Below the pieces are notes generated by a model. The model was not told the DNA's origin and made no database searches. It worked only from the letters and a program-made list of their open reading frames with translations. A stretch of 64,000 bases of DNA, from assembly GCA_000469685.2 (NCBI GenBank), contig LS997566.1, forward strand, positions 47,200,373 to 47,264,372, in the 5' to 3' direction. This document shows positions 62,208 to 64,000 of the stretch, one piece after another. The stretch's first letter is position 1. Each line of letters opens with the position of its first letter. The position numbers and the translations under genes are program-made. The DNA comes from Haemonchus contortus. Taxonomy: Eukaryota; Nematoda; Chromadorea; Rhabditida; Trichostrongylidae.

Positions 62208-62211
62208 TAGA

Positions 62212-63130
62212 TCAATTGAATAAAAACGATAGTGGTCCCTTGATATTTTGCTGAGACCTCTTTCTACGTCCGCCGTTACTGTAAGGGTCGTAGTATCGCA
62301 GATTCACTCCACAAGTAGTACATGACGATGGAGCTGGTTGAATGTACGGTGTCGGAGTGGATGGGGCCATGCAAGGGGGAGGTGGCTGGTTCTGTGAACA
62401 GGTGATGCATGGAGGTTGAGTGACTGGTGGATCGTAGTGAGGTTGAGTCTGTTGACAAGTTGTGCAGGCAGAGGGACATGGTGCTGTGTTGCAAGATTGG
62501 ATCTCGACAGCGGAGCCAAGACATTGGCATGTACTGCAGCCGCCATTACACAGACGTTGTCTCGTTCGTTGACCACCTCCGCATGATACCCTTAACAAGA
62601 ATGATTAACTGCTTCTTTACCCATTTCTTAATTATGTTTGAGAAAAAACTCTAGAAGAACTGGAAGTCTTACGTGCATTGCCCAAAAGCTCCCCATTCTC
62701 CCCACTGAGCTTGTGGTGGGGTGATCGGTGGAGCCGGAGGAGCTGTCTGACAAGTGCTACATGGAACGGTAGCCGGTGGTAGTGTACAGGTGGTGCATCC
62801 AGTTGCTTGCACTCCGCCGCCGAGAGTGTATGCTGAGCAGCCTGAACGGAATCCTTACTGTAGAAAATATAATTATCACTTAAACTACACAAATACAGTA
62901 TGGCCCAAAATGAAGGGCCCGAAGCATAGCATTCGCTTGAAAGGTGCCTCACTCTCCTCCTCGATTCAGAGCTCGAAGGGGTCAGGAGAACTGCCCTAAT
63001 TTTCTGTTTGCGAAAAGTCCGCACTCTGTATTTGTTCGGTATTAAGTAGTATTTCTTCCGTAAATTAGTTCATTTCGGGAGAAAAAGAATCTTTTGTTAA
63101 TTTTGAAGTTACCTCCACAGTTGTAGAAAC
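62212..63130 (-). CDS. Secreted Cys/Pro-rich protein with a thrombospondin type-1 repeat (5' end uncertain)
   Basis: Probably an extracellular matrix or secreted protein. Two sure exons join in phase: about 62841-62673 and 62590-62212. The TSP1 repeat spans the junction: WGEWGAFGQC, TVSCGGGQRTRQRLC, then further Cys including CNTAPC. W-x-x-W is the C-mannosylation pattern. On both sides lie Pro-rich linkers with repeated C-[TSI]-T-C pairs (CTTC, CSTC, CSTC, CTTC, CITC, CTTC). Near the C-terminus GGRRKRSQQ offers a furin-type cleavage site. An upstream exon ending near 63112 is likely but its frame is unsure, and no signal peptide was found. The second exon uses an AAG acceptor at 62591. The stop codon (62212-62214) lies next to the mariner-type element, whose sequence must form the 3' UTR. 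Confidence 0.75.
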
Positions 63131-64000
63131 TTCTGGAGCACAGGTAACGAACACCAAAAAGGAAAAGTCATCACAAAGAGCCTTAGTGATTCGCAGGATT
63201 TCGGTCCTGGACAGTACTCGAACCTGTCGGAGCCTATTACCTCCTACCTGATAGTACATATGCTTCAACGAAACTACCTTGGTTTATCGCTGGCTTCAAA
63301 GAGTAAACATGCCAATGAAATCCACTGGAGATAAAATAAATTTTTCAGTGAAGTCTACATGCTCAAATATGCAAAACACCCAATACCTGTGGAGATTTCA
63401 TAGCAAAAAAAAAAAACAAAAAAAAATTACAAACCGGCGGTTATCGTAATAATCAGGGTTGGGACCAGCATGAGCATGTGTCAAACGGGAATCGGTGACA
63501 GTCATTTATAGCGATATCTATTTACCAGCATGCTGATGACAGCTACCCGATGGCAACGCAATATTCACTTTGGTGGGAGCTCAGAGATCATTCCAAGCTC
63601 AATGACTCAGCAAAAACTGCTCGTACCGTACAGCTTGAGGTTGAGAACATTGTCTTGTTTACATGGAGGCATGATTTTCGTGAACCGGCTTTTTTCATGC
63701 TCAAAGCTCAATCAACTCCATTGGCTTGGAAAGCTTTTCTTGTAAGGGTTGTATGTGAAGTTATATCAATAAAAATGAGGTCGAGAACTTTGCAAAAGTT
63801 TCACTTTTTTGTCTTTTTCTCAAAAAAGAAAACCCTTTGGGAAATCCATAATCCTCAGTAGTAGCATAAACCGAAGGACTTTTAAAGCTAAGGAAAGATC
63901 TGAAGTCCAAGTTGGAAAAAGTGCTGTGTTGGCTTCTGTGAACAGTAATCCGAGAAAAATCCATTTTCACATTACCTTGGAGACATAAAACTGTATCCAG
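63131..64000. other. Right edge, no confident gene
   Basis: Probably contains 5' exons or promoter of the thrombospondin-repeat gene. An A-run lies at 63404-63427. A plus-strand open frame (63550-63861) has no family pattern. Confidence 0.35.

Overview
The window looks like nuclear DNA of a nematode, most likely a rhabditid/strongylid (hookworm-type) worm. The genes are split into many short exons by small GT-AG introns. Several start codons lie a few bases after a pyrimidine-rich 3' splice site, as expected for spliced-leader trans-splicing. The protein families are typical worm families (lipid-binding protein, P-glycoprotein), and mariner-type elements and fold-back repeats fill introns and gaps. 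The species call is inference; no database was searched.

Layout, left to right. 1-3973 (-): the ribosome-biogenesis factor SDA1/SDAD1, cut by the left edge. 4-5.4 kb: palindromic and dispersed repeats. About 5.43-8.14 kb (+): a small coiled-coil protein gene whose exon is split by exactly three copies of a 667-bp repeat. 8.6-11.1 kb: GC-rich fold-backs and a dead mariner-type transposon. 11,670-13,973 (+): a complete 348-residue sorbitol dehydrogenase. 16.3-20.1 kb: a pyrimidine-rich stretch with no recognised exon. 20,186-21,332 (+): a complete 138-residue fatty-acid/lipid-binding protein. 21.8-23.3 kb: a fold-back element with tRNA-like sequence in each arm. 24,569-27,768 (-): a phospholipase-B-like membrane protein that has lost catalytic residues. 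28-39.2 kb: a long gene-poor, purine-rich stretch. 39,234-42,055 (-): a complete 447-residue TMX3-type membrane protein disulfide isomerase. 43,304-58,824 (-): a nearly complete P-glycoprotein (ABCB) of about 1,250 residues in about 32 exons; one intron holds a 2.4-kb near-perfect palindrome. 61,283-62,207: a mariner-type non-autonomous element that ends four bases beyond the stop codon of a thrombospondin-repeat gene at 62,212-about 63,130 (-).

The genes have unrelated jobs: ribosome assembly, polyol metabolism, lipid transport, ER folding, drug/lipid export and extracellular matrix. Nothing suggests an operon. Exon joins for the dehydrogenase, the lipid-binding protein, TMX3, the N-terminal 660 residues of SDA1, and almost all of the P-glycoprotein were checked base by base for reading phase. 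The main uncertain points are the P-glycoprotein linker, the first exons of the phospholipase and thrombospondin genes, and the function of the coiled-coil protein.
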